Notes: a model not told the origin generated them from the sequence alone. A stretch of 64,000 nt of DNA from an uncultured Ruminococcus sp. (GCA_910576995.1 CAJTLC010000014.1:1-64000); one strand, 5' to 3'; positions 25,214-35,362 are shown, counted from the first letter of the stretch. Numbers and translations: made by a program.

Positions 25214-26347
25214 ATGAAAATGATCCACCTTTCCGATCTTCATATCGGCAAGCGTTTATGCGATTGCTCTCTGATAGAAGATCAGGAATTTATTCTGAAC
25301 AGCATTATCGAAATAATTAAAAACGAATCACCCGACGCGGTCATAATCGCCGGAGACGTCTATGATAAGCCAGTTCCGACTGCCGAAGCTATACGTCTGC
25401 TCGATAATTTTATCGTATCTCTTTCCCAAATGAAACTCCATACTTTTATAATCAGCGGAAATCATGATTCGCCCGAAAGATTGTCATTTGGCAGCAGAAT
25501 CATGTCCGCAGGCGGAATACATATTTCTTCTGTTTATAACGGAGAAACCCATCCTATAACTCTATATGACGATCATGGCGAAGTTAATTTCTATCTGCTT
25601 CCATTTATTAAACCTCCGCTGGTACGAAGATTTTTTGATACGGAAATTACGGATTACAATTCCGCTGTCCATGCCGCTGTTGATAAGATGAATGTTGATA
25701 TTTCCAAGCGAAATGTTATTGTAACGCATCAGTTTGTCACAGGTTCGATCTGCGATTCAGAAGAAATTTCCGTGGGCGGTACGGAAAATGTTGACAGTGA
25801 AATTTTCGATATGTTCGATTATATTGCCCTCGGTCATATTCATCGTCCGCAAAATATAAGCGGCAAAAGGATTCGTTATTGCGGAACTCCTTTGAAGTAT
25901 TCTATTTCCGAAATCGGGCAGAATAAATCCGTCACCGTCGTTGAACTGCAAGAAAAAGGCGAATTATCAGTAAAAACGATTCCTCTTGAACCTATGCGCG
26001 AATTGTGGGAATATAAAATGACATTTGCAGAACTTACAGATAAAAATTTTTACGATACCATCAATACCAATGATTATGTAGTCGCGACACTCACGGATGA
26101 AATCGATATTCCGGACGCTGTCAAAACTCTTCAGAAAATTTTCCCTAATCTTGTGAAAATGCGCTATGATAACAGCCGCACAAATAATATTTCTGTCATC
26201 CACGCGGAAAATTCCAATGAAAAACTTCCTCCTGAAGTTTTATTCGAAAAATTTTATGAAAAACAGAATAATCATTCAATGACAAACGAGCAAAAAGAAT
26301 TTATAAATAAGATTGTGCAGGAAATATGGGGGGAGATTTTGCCATGA
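25214..26347 (+). CDS. sbcD: nuclease SbcCD subunit D
   Basis: The Mre11-type nuclease subunit of SbcCD, which cleaves DNA hairpins and blocked ends. Residues 1-260 are a calcineurin-like phosphoesterase domain with all the metal motifs: HLSDLHIGK, AGDVYDKP, SGNHDSPERL, VTHQFV and ALGHIHRPQ. The C-terminal part is the capping domain. The 377 residues are normal. AAGGAG precedes the ATG, and the stop overlaps the sbcC start as ATGA, so the two subunits are translationally coupled. Confidence 0.96.
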   Translation: MKMIHLSDLHIGKRLCDCSLIEDQEFILNSIIEIIKNESPDAVIIAGDVYDKPVPTAEAIRLLDNFIVSLSQMKLHTFIISGNHDSPERLSFGSRIMSAGGIHISSVYNGETHPITLYDDHGEVNFYLLPFIKPPLVRRFFDTEITDYNSAVHAAVDKMNVDISKRNVIVTHQFVTGSICDSEEISVGGTENVDSEIFDMFDYIALGHIHRPQNISGKRIRYCGTPLKYSISEIGQNKSVTVVELQEKGELSVKTIPLEPMRELWEYKMTFAELTDKNFYDTINTNDYVVATLTDEIDIPDAVKTLQKIFPNLVKMRYDNSRTNNISVIHAENSNEKLPPEVLFEKFYEKQNNHSMTNEQKEFINKIVQEIWGEILP

Positions 26348-29300
26348 GACCGTTGAAATTAGTGATGAGCGCTTTCGGTTCTTATGCCGGATATACAGAG
26401 ATAAACTTCGATAAACTGGGAAAAAACGGGCTGTATCTTATCAGCGGCGATACGGGTGCAGGCAAAACAACTATTTTTGACGCCATTACGTACGCTCTTT
26501 ACGGCACGCCAAGCGGCGACAACCGCAAAGGCGATATGATGCGTTCAAAATTCGCTGACCCGTCTATGCTTACAGAAGTCAAACTTACTTTCGAATTTAA
26601 GAGCGAGATATATGAGATACATAGAAATCCCACATATATGCGAAAATCCCAGCGCGGCGACGGATTGACCGAGCAGAAAGCAGGTGCGACTCTGTTTTTT
26701 CCTGATAAAAGCTGTATAAGCAATATTAAGGATGTTTCCGACGCAATAAATAAGCTGCTGAACATCAATCGCACAGAATTTACACAGATTGCGATGATCG
26801 CACAGGGAGATTTTTTGAAACTTCTTCTCGCCGAATCCTCGGAACGTCAAAAAATATTCGGCAATCTCTTTAAAACCAACTACTACAACAAATTGCAGGA
26901 GCGCGTCAGGAATGAAGCGCTTGAACTGAAAAATAAAAGAGATGCCGCAAATGCCGATATTATGCGGTATTTAGATGGGTTATGCTATGATGAAAATTCG
27001 ATTTCAGCCGAAAAAGCGGCGAAAGCTTCAAGCGGCGAACTCCCCATTGCCGAGTCCCTTGAAATTATCAGCCGGATAATCGCCGACGATAAGGAAATTA
27101 TGGTCGATCTTGAAAATAAGCTTTCCAAAATTGAAGAAAAATTCGGCAGCGTTAATGAAAATCTCGGAAAATACCGTGAATATTTAAAGCTTTCAAAAGA
27201 ATTGAAGATAAGTGAAGAAAAATTTTCAGAAAATTCAAAATTGGCTGAGAAACTTCACGCTGAACTTGAAAACTGCCAGGCAAAAATTCCTCAAACGGAG
27301 GCTATGGATAAGGAGATTTCCACTCTCGAGGCTGAATTTTCCGACTACGAAATTCTTGAAAATCAAACGGCTGAATGCGAACGTATCAGGCGCAATTTCG
27401 AAAAGCTGAATGACCAGCTTAAAATCTCCGAAAAAAATGCGGCTCTTGCTTCCGAACATCTTTTATCCGCCAACACCGAATTGAGATCGCTCGAAAATAC
27501 GGGAGAAATTTTCAGTCGTCTTTCCGCTGAAAAAAAATTAGCCGACGATCTGAAAATCAAATGCCATGAACTTAATGCGATATTTAGCGAATATTGCAGG
27601 CTTTCTGAAATAATCGAAGCGGACGGGAAGAAGATTGCGGACGCGGAGAAACAGCACAGTGAATTACGCGAAAATTCGGAAAAAATCAGCGGTATTATTT
27701 CCAAACTTTCAAATAAAAGGGGCGAATTCGACTTCGTTGTTTCCGAACGTGAAAAAATTTCGCATAATATTTCGCTGATCACTGATAAAATCAATGCTCT
27801 GGACGCTCTTTCGCGCGAAATTTCAGAGCATTCCAAGCTGCAAAAACAATATGAGACTGCTTCAAACGAGTACAGAAAGGCGCGTGATAAAGCTGAAAAT
27901 GCTGCGAAAAAATACAATGCCGCCAACAGGGATTTCCTTGACGGGCAGGCTGGAATACTTGCAGAAAAACTTAAGGAAAATCTGCCGTGTCCCGTCTGCG
28001 GTTCGCTACATCACCCCTCCCCTGCCAAGCGTTCCGAAAACGCTCCCACAGAAGCGAAAATCAAATCTCTGAAAAATGAATATGAAAAAGCCAATTCCAT
28101 CGCCGCTGATACAAGTGTTGCAGCAGGCGAATTATACGGCAGACTGAAAGCTTTCGAAAAGCATGTCTCCGAAAATGCCGCTAAATTTGAAATAAATTGC
28201 GGCTTTTCGGATATACCGAAGTTTATAGCAAATATTTCTGTCAAATTAAACAGTTCGCTCGATGAACTAAAAAAAGCCCTTATAAATGCCGAAGAACTTC
28301 TTGTGCAGCGCGATAAAAACGAAGAAAAAATCAGCGAACTCAACAAGAAGCTTACTGAAAACGCCCTCAAATCCGACAAACTGCTGAATTTAATTCGGCT
28401 TTCGGAACAAAATAAACAGATGAATTTCGGAAAATCCCGGCAGCTTGGCGAAGATTTGCTGTCACGTACGAAATGCTCTTCATTTGACTTGGCTGCCGAA
28501 AAAATCTTGGCCGATCTGCAAACAGCTGAAAATACAGCCAATGTTTTAAATAAAAAGATTTTAGCTGAAGAAGTTCGAATTAACAGAAAAAAAGAATTAT
28601 CTGCAAATCTTCCGGCGCTCGAAGAAAAATCCAGATCTTCAGCAGAGATTTTCGCAAATCTGCGCGCCGATATTGCTGCGGAAAAAAGCCGAATTTCCGA
28701 AATTTCTTCGCAAATTGAAAATCTGTCCGCCAAACTCCGTTTTTCGCAGCGTTCTGAAGCTGAAATGCATATCTCAAAATTAAATAAAATGAAAAACAAA
28801 CTCAAATCCGATCTGAAAACTGCGGAAGAAAATTATCGCTCAATTCAGAACGATAACATTGAACTGCTGGGTAGAATAAATAATTTGAAGGATCAAATCC
28901 CGGCAAATATCGAATCCCTGTTTAAATCGGCAAATGAACAGCATGGCAAGCTTTCTGCCATGCGCGCTGAAATTCTTGAAAAACAGAAGATCATTCATTC
29001 AAGGATCGTCTCGAATTCGAATACAATTGATAAAATCAAAAAAATTAACAGCAATAAATATGATCTCGACAAGCGTTACGAACTGGTGCGCGATCTTTCC
29101 GATACGGCAACCGGTCAGATAAACGGAAAGGAAAAGATCACTCTTGAAACTTATGTTCAAATGAGCATTTTTGACCGTATTATTCAGCGCGCAAACGCTC
29201 GTCTCATAATGATGACCGACGGTCAGTATGAACTCATTCGCCGGCTTACTTCCGATGATAAGCGGCTGAAAAGCGGTCTTGAACTTAATGTTTTTGATCA

Positions 29301-29625
29301 TCACTGCAACTGCGAGCGCAGCGTTAAAACGCTTTCGGGCGGCGAAGCGTTTATGGCTTCTCTTGCTCTCGCACTCGGTCTTTCTGAGGAGATCCAATGC
29401 ACATCGGGCGGCGTAAGGCTGGATACGATGTTTATCGACGAGGGCTTCGGAACTCTCGACGACGAAACTCTCAATCAGGCTATGAATGCCATTTCAAATC
29501 TCGCTGAAGGGAACAGACTCGTTGGAATTATTTCTCATGTATCTGAATTGAAAAATCGCATAGACCGTCAAATTGTCGTGCGAAAAAACAAAAATGGCAT
29601 AAGTTATGCGGAAATAATAGTATAA
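26344..29625 (+). CDS. sbcC: nuclease SbcCD subunit C
   Basis: The Rad50-type ATPase of SbcCD. The 1093 residues run as Walker A GDTGAGKTTIFDAI (near 34), Q-loop region, a long coiled coil, the zinc hook CPVCG near residue 547, the returning coiled coil, the ABC signature TLSGGEAFMASLALALG near 997, and Walker B DTMFIDEGFGTLDD. The start at 26,344 follows GGGGGAG and overlaps the sbcD stop; an ATG at 26,326 overlaps that site. The SbcCD substrate, palindromic hairpin DNA, is notable in a window with many palindromic repeats. Confidence 0.96.
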   Translation: MRPLKLVMSAFGSYAGYTEINFDKLGKNGLYLISGDTGAGKTTIFDAITYALYGTPSGDNRKGDMMRSKFADPSMLTEVKLTFEFKSEIYEIHRNPTYMRKSQRGDGLTEQKAGATLFFPDKSCISNIKDVSDAINKLLNINRTEFTQIAMIAQGDFLKLLLAESSERQKIFGNLFKTNYYNKLQERVRNEALELKNKRDAANADIMRYLDGLCYDENSISAEKAAKASSGELPIAESLEIISRIIADDKEIMVDLENKLSKIEEKFGSVNENLGKYREYLKLSKELKISEEKFSENSKLAEKLHAELENCQAKIPQTEAMDKEISTLEAEFSDYEILENQTAECERIRRNFEKLNDQLKISEKNAALASEHLLSANTELRSLENTGEIFSRLSAEKKLADDLKIKCHELNAIFSEYCRLSEIIEADGKKIADAEKQHSELRENSEKISGIISKLSNKRGEFDFVVSEREKISHNISLITDKINALDALSREISEHSKLQKQYETASNEYRKARDKAENAAKKYNAANRDFLDGQAGILAEKLKENLPCPVCGSLHHPSPAKRSENAPTEAKIKSLKNEYEKANSIAADTSVAAGELYGRLKAFEKHVSENAAKFEINCGFSDIPKFIANISVKLNSSLDELKKALINAEELLVQRDKNEEKISELNKKLTENALKSDKLLNLIRLSEQNKQMNFGKSRQLGEDLLSRTKCSSFDLAAEKILADLQTAENTANVLNKKILAEEVRINRKKELSANLPALEEKSRSSAEIFANLRADIAAEKSRISEISSQIENLSAKLRFSQRSEAEMHISKLNKMKNKLKSDLKTAEENYRSIQNDNIELLGRINNLKDQIPANIESLFKSANEQHGKLSAMRAEILEKQKIIHSRIVSNSNTIDKIKKINSNKYDLDKRYELVRDLSDTATGQINGKEKITLETYVQMSIFDRIIQRANARLIMMTDGQYELIRRLTSDDKRLKSGLELNVFDHHCNCERSVKTLSGGEAFMASLALALGLSEEIQCTSGGVRLDTMFIDEGFGTLDDETLNQAMNAISNLAEGNRLVGIISHVSELKNRIDRQIVVRKNKNGISYAEIIV

Positions 29626-29636
29626 AAATTTATTGC

Positions 29637-29666
29637 AAGCGATCAAAAGAAATTTTGGTCGCTTTT
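29637..29666 (+). terminator. terminator after sbcC
   Basis: AAGCGATCAAAA and TTTTGGTCGCTT form a 12-bp stem with one G-T or mismatch position and a four-base loop, followed by TTTT. Confidence 0.8.
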
Positions 29667-29703
29667 CATGCAAATCGGGTTTACTTTTGATGTGTTATAG
29701 GGG

Positions 29704-29732
29704 TTGACAATCGAATTAAAACATGATAAAAT
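29704..29732 (+). promoter_or_regulatory. promoter of the SpoU methyltransferase gene
   Basis: TTGACA (29,704) and TAAAAT (29,727) with a 17-bp spacer, 57 bp before the start codon. Confidence 0.8.
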
Positions 29733-29788
29733 TAATTTAATAGGCAGAAATAAAGATATATCCGTCCAAAAAGGAGAGAACAAAAGAA

Positions 29789-30553
29789 ATGAATGAAAAA
29801 AATGAAACTAAATCGGATGAGAAGAATGCCGATATTATCTGCGGCAGAAATCCCGTTATCGAAGCCCTGAAATCAGGCGCTAATCTCGATACTATATATA
29901 TTGACGGAAACGGCGGCAGTCTTTCCATAATACGCCGCCTCGCCAAAGACAATGGAATTGTTGTAAAAGACGCACGCGATGAAAAACTAAGCAAACTTTC
30001 AGGCGGCGCTTCACATCAGGGCGTTGTTGCGGTAGGCGCTTGCGGCGAATATGTCGCCCTCGAAGATATTCTTGCAATTTCGGCGAAAAAGGGCACAAAA
30101 CCTTTCATAATCATATGTGATGAAATAGAAGATCCCCATAATCTCGGCGCAATTATCCGAACCGCTGAAACTTCCGGTGCAGACGGCGTGATCATTCCCA
30201 AAAGACGCAGCGCAGGTCTCAATGCAACAGTTTTCAAAACCTCCGCCGGCGCGGCAAGCTACGTTCCAGTTGCAAGAGTTTCAAATCTCGCTTCCGCTAT
30301 TGATACTCTGAAAGATAACGGCGTATGGATATATGGAACTGAAGCTTCAGGATGCGATTATACCAAAACCGACTTCACCGGAAGCTGCGGACTTGTTATC
30401 GGTTCGGAAGGATTTGGCATAAGCAGACTCATTCAGAAAAAATGCGATTTTATGGTAAAACTGCCTATGCTCGGCAAAATAAATTCCCTTAACGCTTCTG
30501 TAGCCGCAGGCATCTTTATGTATGAGGTGCTTCGTCAGAGGTCAGCCGAATAG
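29789..30553 (+). CDS. rlmB: 23S rRNA 2'-O-ribose methyltransferase, RlmB/TrmH (SpoU) family
   Basis: A SPOUT-fold methyltransferase. The N-terminal substrate-binding domain has ICGRNPVIEALKSGA. The C-terminal knotted domain carries DEIEDPHNLGAIIRTAETSG (motif 1), a VIGSEGFGISRL loop (motif 2) and KLPMLGKINSLNASVAAGIF (motif 3), the SAM-binding trefoil knot. The 254 residues match RlmB (Gm2251-type) better than YsgA relatives, but the exact rRNA position is inferred. AAGGAGAG lies before the ATG. In many Firmicutes this gene sits near cysS and mrnC; here it is alone. Confidence 0.88.
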   Translation: MNEKNETKSDEKNADIICGRNPVIEALKSGANLDTIYIDGNGGSLSIIRRLAKDNGIVVKDARDEKLSKLSGGASHQGVVAVGACGEYVALEDILAISAKKGTKPFIIICDEIEDPHNLGAIIRTAETSGADGVIIPKRRSAGLNATVFKTSAGAASYVPVARVSNLASAIDTLKDNGVWIYGTEASGCDYTKTDFTGSCGLVIGSEGFGISRLIQKKCDFMVKLPMLGKINSLNASVAAGIFMYEVLRQRSAE

Positions 30554-30840
30554 GATGCACACAAATCAGATTTTTACTTGTGCTTGATTATGTCAGGGGA
30601 TGCCGCACGAATATGCCGTACCCTCTGTTCTGCGGACATCTCCTTACCACGTAGGGAGTCACCCGCTCCTCTGCAAAAGGGGGATTCTTCCTTTTAAAAC
30701 CCAATTTCCATATCTTCCTATCACTGAAGGGATAGGAAAATATAGAGCCGACTTCAAGAAAGACATTTTTACTGGGAATATAGGAGGGGACAAAATCCAC
30801 TTATATAACATAGCATAGTAAAACTGATTGCATGAATAGG
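30554..30840. other. gene-free region, apparent intergenic repeat
   Basis: About 290 bp between the SpoU methyltransferase and the membrane protein gene. It contains C-rich patches (CTCCTTACCACGTAGGGAGT; GCTCCTCTGCAAAAGGGGGA), the palindrome TCCTATCACTGAAGGGATAGGA at about 30,715, and a TTTTTACTTGTGCT piece also seen near 23,413. Open frames on both strands have no ribosome-binding site and look like those produced by high-copy intergenic repeats. No second copy is in this window, so its repetitive nature is a guess. Confidence 0.4.
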
Positions 30841-30852
30841 AAGGAGTCAATT

Positions 30853-33369
30853 ATGTCAGACAATAAATTATCACTGGAAGATATTCTTAACGAATATTCT
30901 CCTAATCCCAACGATACTTCTTCAACTCATGTCGGACGAGTTGACGCACAGAAAATTATAAACTCCACACTCCCCGATCCAGTTAAAAATCAGCCTAAAA
31001 CACGGACTGCTGTTTCGCATGAGCGGAATGAACTTTTCGACAGCAACAAAAAACATACGCCTGCAAATGAAGTCAAGCCTGCCGAACTTTCCAGAAAACA
31101 GGCTGCGTTTGCAGGTTCTGACGGTCTCAGCAATGTGAAATCTACCCACGCCGCCGATGAAACCGACGACTACGGCGACCTTTCTGACAGTACGCCCAAA
31201 ATACGCCGTATGTCCGATTCCACAAGAGCAAGAGAAGCCGACAGAAAAAATCGTAAGAAAAAACGGCGTTTCAAAAAATCAAAGGAAATCGAAAATCGCA
31301 CGTATTCCAAAGAAACTCCCGACGGGGAATATATGTATACTCCTCCGAAGATCAAAAAGAAGAAGCGTACCAGAAGCGAAATTCTCGACGAGATAGAGGG
31401 TGGCGGAAGAAAATATGTGACGGATATTGTCCCCTCTCCAGAAGCATTGGAAGCTACAAAACCTGTTCAGCCTGCCCCGCGAGCAGAGAAAACAAGTATT
31501 AATCTAAGCACGAAGGACGCGGTCTCTCCTGATTCCCTCGACGTTCATGTTTCCCGTGACGCCGAAGAATTCACAATGTCAAAAGCTAAGGACAAGCGTA
31601 CAAAACGAATCGTGGATTTTAACTACTACGGCGACGTTCAGGACGTGGGCAGAGATATATACGAACTCAAAAATATTCTTTCAACCCGCGTTACAGTCCT
31701 TGTGCTGACGGCATTTCTCAGCGTGTATATCACCATTTGCAGCCGATTCGATCTGCCGATAATCGGTATGCTTCATATCAGCCGCATACATACTTTTTTG
31801 ATAACTCACCTGCTGCTCGGTCTGCTTGCAATTTTTTATTCAATGCCCGTTATTACCAAGGGCCTGAAAAATCTTGTGAAGCTGAAAGCGGACGGAGATT
31901 CCATGACCGCTATAACCGCGCTGACCTGCATTATATCGCTTCTCACGGCATTTCTGAAAACTGATATGGCGCGTCAGGAGATCATCCATGTTTATATGCC
32001 TATAGGAATACTCGCCCTGCTGTTCAATGCCGTCGGGAAACTGCTTATCCTGAAACGTGCAAAACGTAATTTCAACTTCATTTCCCGAAGTTTCGACCGT
32101 CATGCAGTTGTTTACGTTCGCGACGAGGAATGTGCTGAACGCCTTACAAGAGGAACTCTCGGCGATTTTCCCATAACCGCCGCCATGCGTCCAACCGATT
32201 TTCTTACGGATTTTCTGCGGTATTCCTATTCCGCGGATATAACCGACCACTTCTGTAAAAAAGCTGCTCCTGCCTGCCTGATAATTTCAATTATAACTTC
32301 GGTTTGCCTGACAATTTTCAGAACAGGAACTCTTTTATCGGTTGAATCAATAACGTTCGGATTTTCAATTTTTAGTATGCTTATTTGCGCCTGCTCCTGC
32401 ATTTCTTTACCATTTACCGCTAATATCCCGCTGGAGAAAATTTCCAAGCAGACTATCGCGCACAAAGGTATTCTTCTTGGTTATCAGAGCGTTGACGATC
32501 TGTACGACGCAAATTCAATACTTGCCGACGCGGATATACTTTTCCCGGAGGGTTCGGTTAAACTTGGCGGCATAAAAGTTTTTTCAAATACAAAGCTTGA
32601 CGAAGCTCTTCTTGACGCCGCAAGTCTTACAGTTCATGCCGGCAGTGTGATGCGAAGATTATTTACCGACGTCATCCACGGGAAAGAATCCCTCCTCTAT
32701 CCTATAGATAATTTTTCATATGAAGAAAATATGGGCATATGCGGATGGATAAACAACCGCAGAATCCTTTTCGGAAGCCGCGAACTTATGACAAGCCATA
32801 ATATCGAGGGTATTCCGACTTTATCTCAGGAAACTGAATACGCCGATGGTCACGAACCGCTGTATCTCTCCATTTCGGGAAATTTAGCCGCAATGTTCGT
32901 GGTCGATATAAACGGCGACAGAAACGTAAAAAAATGGGCGGAACGCCTTGCGAAAAAGAAGATATGCATGATAGTAAAATCTATGGACGCTTTCATTACA
33001 GAAGAAAAAATTGCGTCGGTATATGGTATATCAAAAGATTTTATTAAAATAATCCCCAAAAAACTCCACGAAGATTTCGATGCCGAAACAAGCAAAGTCG
33101 TAAGAATGAGCGCGTCTATGGCTTGTACGGGCAGATTCAGTTCCATGGCTCAGCTCATACTCGGCATTAAAATAATCCATTCTTCGGCTGTCATAGGACT
33201 TATTATACAGACGGTTTCTATACTTCTCGGCTTCGGTCTGTCGATGATGCTGATACTTTCAAAGGCATTCGAATTCGACTACATTTATATGTCGGCAACA
33301 GCTATGATAATTTATAATCTGATATGCACGGCAGTAACCTGTATTTCGGTAAACGCGAAGAAATTGTGA
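30853..33369 (+). CDS. P-type ATPase-like membrane protein lacking the phosphorylation motif
   Basis: An 838-residue membrane protein. Residues 1-260 are charged and probably disordered. About eight helices follow from residue 279. The layout from 500 on is that of a P1B-type metal ATPase: a helix with CACSCISLPF where CPC would be, then TIAHKGILLGYQSVDDL, a P-domain-like stretch, MGICGWINNRRILFGSRELM in the N-domain position, DINGDRNVKKWAERL and paired C-terminal helices. But DKTGT is replaced by ADILFPEG near 560 and the GDGVNDAP loop is absent. It is probably a catalytically dead relative. It precedes an LCP ligase gene by 24 bp, so an envelope role is inferred. Confidence 0.7.
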   Translation: MSDNKLSLEDILNEYSPNPNDTSSTHVGRVDAQKIINSTLPDPVKNQPKTRTAVSHERNELFDSNKKHTPANEVKPAELSRKQAAFAGSDGLSNVKSTHAADETDDYGDLSDSTPKIRRMSDSTRAREADRKNRKKKRRFKKSKEIENRTYSKETPDGEYMYTPPKIKKKKRTRSEILDEIEGGGRKYVTDIVPSPEALEATKPVQPAPRAEKTSINLSTKDAVSPDSLDVHVSRDAEEFTMSKAKDKRTKRIVDFNYYGDVQDVGRDIYELKNILSTRVTVLVLTAFLSVYITICSRFDLPIIGMLHISRIHTFLITHLLLGLLAIFYSMPVITKGLKNLVKLKADGDSMTAITALTCIISLLTAFLKTDMARQEIIHVYMPIGILALLFNAVGKLLILKRAKRNFNFISRSFDRHAVVYVRDEECAERLTRGTLGDFPITAAMRPTDFLTDFLRYSYSADITDHFCKKAAPACLIISIITSVCLTIFRTGTLLSVESITFGFSIFSMLICACSCISLPFTANIPLEKISKQTIAHKGILLGYQSVDDLYDANSILADADILFPEGSVKLGGIKVFSNTKLDEALLDAASLTVHAGSVMRRLFTDVIHGKESLLYPIDNFSYEENMGICGWINNRRILFGSRELMTSHNIEGIPTLSQETEYADGHEPLYLSISGNLAAMFVVDINGDRNVKKWAERLAKKKICMIVKSMDAFITEEKIASVYGISKDFIKIIPKKLHEDFDAETSKVVRMSASMACTGRFSSMAQLILGIKIIHSSAVIGLIIQTVSILLGFGLSMMLILSKAFEFDYIYMSATAMIIYNLICTAVTCISVNAKKL

Positions 33370-33393
33370 TTCATCAAGACAAAAGGAGATATC

Positions 33394-34758
33394 ATGGACA
33401 GAAATAAAGGCAAAAAAGATAATGACAACCGCAATACACAGACAATATACATTCCCCCCGAAGCAAGGGAATATCACGGCGGACAGCCTGAACATGGGCA
33501 GTATCCGCCTCTAAAGCCCAGACAGCCGCGGATTTCGCCGCAAAATAACGTACCGTACCAAACCGGACAACCCCGGAATCAGCCAGGACAGCCATATCAG
33601 CAGCCATATAATAACAGGCAATACCCTCCTCCGGGAGAACCTTATTACGATCAGCAGTATTATTATGACGATCAATATAATGGCAGGCAATATTACGGCG
33701 ACCCGCGAGGGGAAAGACCTCGCCGCCGGAGATATTACGACGCTCCTCCCCCGAGACGGCGTCCCGATCAGCCAAAGCGCAAAAAGAAAAAGAAGAAGCA
33801 CAGCGGCATAATTACTAAAATTCTCACAAGACTGATAACCATTCTGCTGGTGCTGTTTCTTATCCTTTTTGGCATATATTCATGCAGTGCGCTGAGCCTG
33901 ATAAAGAAAATGAATCACGTCGAAACCGGAAGCCGTTCAAGAAACGGAAGCGCGCTTTCAGACAGCAGTGTAACAAACGTTCTGCTTATCGGCACAGACG
34001 GAAGAACTGCCGATGAAATGGGAAGATCAGACACCATGATGCTTCTTTCCATGAACAGCTCCTCCGATACTATCACACTGACTTCGTTCATGCGCGACTG
34101 CTATGTAGATATCCCGAATTACGGCTGGGACAAGCTTAACGCTTCTTATTCCTACGGAGGCGCTGATCTGGTAATGGATACTATCGAGAATAATTTCGGG
34201 ATTCGTATAGATAATTATGTTTCTGTAAATTTCGTATCGTTCGCCAATATCGTTGACGCCGTAGGAGGTATCGACGTAGATATTTCCGACGCGGAGGCGC
34301 AGGAAATAAACACTATTCTTCAGGCGGAAGTCAACGAGATAATGGGCGACGGCGTGCTGGACGATCTTCTGAGCGGCGGCGGAAGCGAAATTCATCTCAA
34401 TGGCAAACAGGCTCTTTCGTATGCGCGTATCAGATATATCGGGAACGCGGATTTTGAGCGTACCGAAAGACAGCGGCGCGTTATCGAGCTGGTCATGGAC
34501 AAAGTCAAGGGCTTTTCTCCGTCGGCGATGATGAATATTTCAACAAGCGTTCTCCCTTCGGTTGACACCAATATGAGTACCGCCCAGCTTTATCTGCTAT
34601 CTCTGCGCGCTCCACTGATGCTCGGCGATGATCGTCAGCAGATTCAGATTCCGTGTGAGGGAACTTACTACGGCGATACTATAAATGGAAGTTCAGTTCT
34701 TGTTGTTGATTTTGAATCGAATTATAGCATCATAAAAAGCAATATTTATGACGAATAA
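33394..34758 (+). CDS. LytR-CpsA-Psr (LCP) family cell-wall glycopolymer ligase
   Basis: Transfers teichoic-acid-like or capsular polymers from the lipid carrier to peptidoglycan at the outer membrane face. Of 454 residues, about 1-140 are a cytoplasmic Pro/Gln/Tyr/Arg-rich tail, 143-165 the membrane helix, and 190-375 the LCP domain: VLLIGTDGR, RSDTMMLLSMNSSSDTITL, SFMRDCYVDIP, KLNASYSYGG, FVSFANIVDAVGGIDVDI and YARIRYIGNADFERTERQRR, with the Arg and Asp residues that bind the pyrophosphate. The long low-complexity tail is larger than usual. AAAGGAGAT precedes the ATG. It is probably cotranscribed with the ATPase-like gene. Confidence 0.93.
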   Translation: MDRNKGKKDNDNRNTQTIYIPPEAREYHGGQPEHGQYPPLKPRQPRISPQNNVPYQTGQPRNQPGQPYQQPYNNRQYPPPGEPYYDQQYYYDDQYNGRQYYGDPRGERPRRRRYYDAPPPRRRPDQPKRKKKKKKHSGIITKILTRLITILLVLFLILFGIYSCSALSLIKKMNHVETGSRSRNGSALSDSSVTNVLLIGTDGRTADEMGRSDTMMLLSMNSSSDTITLTSFMRDCYVDIPNYGWDKLNASYSYGGADLVMDTIENNFGIRIDNYVSVNFVSFANIVDAVGGIDVDISDAEAQEINTILQAEVNEIMGDGVLDDLLSGGGSEIHLNGKQALSYARIRYIGNADFERTERQRRVIELVMDKVKGFSPSAMMNISTSVLPSVDTNMSTAQLYLLSLRAPLMLGDDRQQIQIPCEGTYYGDTINGSSVLVVDFESNYSIIKSNIYDE

Positions 34759-34796
34759 TAGTATAACTATACCTGAAACTCGGTCATTGTTATAAA

Positions 34797-34823
34797 AAAA
34801 TCAGCTATAAACAGCGGATTTTT
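34797..34823 (+). terminator. probable terminator after the LCP gene
   Basis: AAAATCAGC and GCGGATTTTT form a nine-base stem with one mismatch around a seven-base loop, ending in T5. Confidence 0.5.
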
Positions 34824-35287
34824 GCATTTGTGATTTGACAAGCAGAATACAAAAAAGTGTGAAAAAGCGGATAAAGGCGGTAAATTACGTAAAACTTGCG
34901 TGAAACCTCAGTATATAGCCTAATTATTAATGTGAAATTTTGTGAAAGCGTGAAGTAAATAAAATTAACGTGTCAAAAATAAATGCGCCGAAATGAGGAA
35001 TTTTCCGCAATTTCCGCGCATTTATAATTTTTCTTAAAATGCTGTTTAATTACTGTTAAATAGTCTTTGTAAAATGCCTATATATAGCGGTTTACTCATT
35101 TAAACGCTAATCATGAAATTTTAAACAGCTACGATCTTTTGTTGCCCCCAAAAAGAGTAAAATGGGGATGCCAACCTACCAACTAAATTGACTTAGGATA
35201 CCAACCAGTTGGTATCCTCGCTTTTATACGATTTGTATATTATTACTTGTGCTTGTTCCTGTCGATGAAGTCGGAAAACTGCTCAAA
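34824..35287. other. gene-free AT-rich region with two strong hairpins
   Basis: About 460 bp with no credible coding frame. It holds a nested hairpin at 34,979-35,025 (ATAAATGCGC with GCGCATTTAT, enclosing AAAT/ATTT and GGAA/TTCC) and a perfect palindrome at 35,196-35,217 (GGATACCAAC, two bases, GTTGGTATCC) followed by a T-rich stretch that could terminate transcription rightward. TTGACA at 34,836 lacks a matching -10. No RNA family was recognised. Confidence 0.45.
35196..35226 (+). terminator. palindrome with terminator-like tail
   Basis: GGATACCAAC and GTTGGTATCC form a 10-bp perfect stem followed by TCGCTTTTAT. It stands upstream of the broken IS3 orfA and may mark an element edge or a transcript end. 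Confidence 0.45.
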
Positions 35288-35362
35288 ACTGATATGGTAC
35301 AATAAAACTTGGCACAAACTAAGGAGGGGAAGTACAATAAAGTAAAAAGGAGAGAGTCAAAA

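Noticed and set aside
28011..28805. Long minus-strand frame inside sbcC
   Set aside because: A Ser/Phe-rich mirror of the Glu/Lys-rich coiled coil; no ribosome-binding site or homology.
30588..30818. Frames on both strands in the region before the P-type-like gene
   Set aside because: No ribosome-binding sites and composition typical of intergenic repeats rather than proteins.
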